Shown in pieces: positions 13,241 through 14,359 of a stretch of DNA of 14,359 nucleotides. The number at the start of each line of letters is the position of its first letter. Position 1 is the first letter of the stretch. The translations under genes were made by a program, and so were the position numbers. Source of the DNA: an uncultured Bacilli bacterium (GTDB taxonomy: Bacteria > Bacillota_I > Bacilli_A > RF39 > UBA660); contig CALVKK010000021.1 in NCBI GenBank assembly GCA_944332645.1, positions 1 through 14,359 of the forward strand. Direction: 5' to 3'. The notes under the pieces are model-generated. The model was not told where the DNA came from, did not search any database, and was given only the letters and a program-made list of their open reading frames with translations.

Positions 13241-14047
13241 TTGACAATTATCACAATAATATGTTCCTCTTCCATTAATTTTTACTTTGACGATCTTCTT
13301 GTGGCAATGAGGACATGTTTCTTTGGTATGAACTAATAATTCATTTTGAAATCTTCCATGTACTCCTTCACTTGAAGTATAACTTTTAATGGTCGTTCCA
13401 CCTAATTTAATCGCTTTTTCTAAAACCATTTTAGTGTATTTAATAATATTATTTAATTCTTCATCATTCAAACAACTAGATTGCTTATAAGGATTTATTT
13501 TACTTAAATATAAAATCTCATCGGCATAGATATTACCTATTCCAACCATTATTGATTGATCTAATAAAACTGTTTTAATTGGCAATTTTTTGTTCTTATA
13601 TTTTTCTTTTAAATAACTACTTTTTAAATTTTCATCCCATGGTTCATATCCCAATTCATTTAAAGGTTTAATATCATAAACACCTTTTTTATCTAATAAA
13701 TACATACGTCCAAACTTACGAGTATCATTATATCTTAATTCAAAGTCCTTAAATTTAAATATAACATGTTGATGGCGAGTAATTTCATCATCTGAATTTT
13801 TAATATAATATTTACCTTCCATTCTAAGGTGAGACAATAAATAATAATCGTTTAATTCAAATAACAACCACTTACCTCTTCTTTTAATATCGGTAATAGT
13901 TTGACCTTTTATTTTCTTTATAAATTCATCCACTGTAGGACGTTCGATTATATTTGGATAATTAACGTTTACATCTAATATTTTTTGATTTAAAATTTGT
14001 TCTTTTAGTACTTCTTTAACTGTCTCTACTTCTGGTAACTCCGGCAT
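13235..14047 (-). CDS. mutM: Formamidopyrimidine-DNA glycosylase (Fpg/MutM)
   Basis: This base-excision repair enzyme of 270 residues removes 8-oxoguanine and formamidopyrimidines and nicks the abasic site. After Met removal the catalytic proline leads PELPEVETV, with E3 and E6 also conserved. RRGKW supplies the beta-loop lysine (K59), HLRMEG (73-78) the void-filling Met, and DTRKFGR (108-114) the helix-probing Arg/Phe. MVGIGNIYADEIL is the helix-two-turn-helix. The C-terminal zinc finger is complete (CPHC...CDNC) with the lesion-side Arg in GRGTYYC. The start must be the ATG before PELPE at 14047; GGAGG lies seven bases upstream. It overlaps the end of murI by 32 bases, so the two are probably cotranscribed. 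Confidence 0.96.
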   Translation of the reverse strand: MPELPEVETVKEVLKEQILNQKILDVNVNYPNIIERPTVDEFIKKIKGQTITDIKRRGKWLLFELNDYYLLSHLRMEGKYYIKNSDDEITRHQHVIFKFKDFELRYNDTRKFGRMYLLDKKGVYDIKPLNELGYEPWDENLKSSYLKEKYKNKKLPIKTVLLDQSIMVGIGNIYADEILYLSKINPYKQSSCLNDEELNNIIKYTKMVLEKAIKLGGTTIKSYTSSEGVHGRFQNELLVHTKETCPHCHKKIVKVKINGRGTYYCDNCQK

Positions 14048-14359
14048 AAATTTCCTCCAACTGATAATCTTTTGTTATTATTCTATTAATATTTTCAATT
14101 AATTGATGATCCACTTTTCCAAAGTAAAGTCTTATCTTTGTTTCTTTACCACTAAATATATTTAAATCTTCACATAAAATCTGTCCCATATTTATGATAT
14201 TGACGTTAGGAATTTCTCTTTTTATTTGATCTATTAAAATAGGATAATGTGTGCAACCCAAGACTAAAGCATCAATGTCCTTTGGCAATTTTTTTAAGTA
14301 CTCTTGCAATTCAACAGTAGTATCTTTATTTGCCTCAATAAGTGGAACTAATAAAGGAC
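14016..14359 (-). CDS. murI: Glutamate racemase MurI, partial (N-terminus beyond window)
   Basis: The frame is open to the right edge and holds about 114 C-terminal residues. It opens with PLLVPLIE, the motif before the second catalytic half, and contains DALVLGCTHYPIL, with the second catalytic cysteine and the TH pair of glutamate racemases. The enzyme makes D-glutamate for peptidoglycan stem peptides. A full-length protein would have about 265 residues, so over half lies outside. A TTG at 14309 in this frame is internal, not a start. The C-terminus (IYAGVTRSRDS) overlaps the start of mutM by 32 bases. Confidence 0.92.
   Translation of the reverse strand, partial: PLLVPLIEANKDTTVELQEYLKKLPKDIDALVLGCTHYPILIDQIKREIPNVNIINMGQILCEDLNIFSGKETKIRLYFGKVDHQLIENINRIITKDYQLEEIYAGVTRSRDS

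Overview
The window is very AT-rich (roughly 30% G+C by eye). It uses TGA as a stop (vanY, the first ASCH gene and dnaB end in TGA) and reads as a low-GC Gram-positive chromosome. DnaB/DnaI of the Bacillus type, RNase J, a YlxM-type protein, a VanY-type D,D-carboxypeptidase and a CotD-like spore coat protein point to class Bacilli in the broad sense. An Erysipelotrichia or uncultured gut lineage fits, but the sequence alone does not settle the taxon. No rRNA, tRNA, CRISPR array, transposase or phage structural gene was seen.

Positions 1-5322 form a cell-surface region. On the minus strand a polytopic GT-C-like membrane protein, a GtrB-like polyprenyl-phosphate glycosyltransferase and a GtrA-like flippase (cut by the left edge) overlap in one operon. 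This is the three-part layout of Gtr-type glycan decoration systems. Divergently, vanY (peptidoglycan trimming) and a second large GT-C-like protein run on the plus strand. Positions 5323-5436 hold back-to-back hairpins that terminate the two converging transcripts.

Positions 5437-7143 hold small accessory genes on the minus strand. They are a two-gene operon of an ASCH protein and an ASCH-Nudix fusion, led by an unusual palindromic leader, and a CotD-like gene with a sigma-K/E-like -10 element. Positions 7144-9296 are dnaB-dnaI, the helicase-loading genes, overlapping by ATGA. Positions 9342-9917 carry two small divergent XRE regulators around a tandem 11-bp repeat that looks like an operator.

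Positions 9914-14359 are mostly housekeeping. They are ftsY, a small three-helix membrane protein and ylxM on the minus strand (signal recognition particle pathway), rnj (RNase J) on the plus strand from a perfect consensus promoter, then mutM and the C-terminal part of murI on the minus strand.

The most unusual items are three. First, a promoter layout recurs in which the -10 box lies 5-7 bases before the Shine-Dalgarno, so mRNAs would begin at the ribosome binding site. Second, the ASCH/ASCH-Nudix pair has a leader palindrome and a displaced Shine-Dalgarno. Third, the divergent XRE pair looks like a small regulatory switch. No wholly new multi-gene system could be demonstrated. The ASCH operon is the best candidate for unknown biochemistry.
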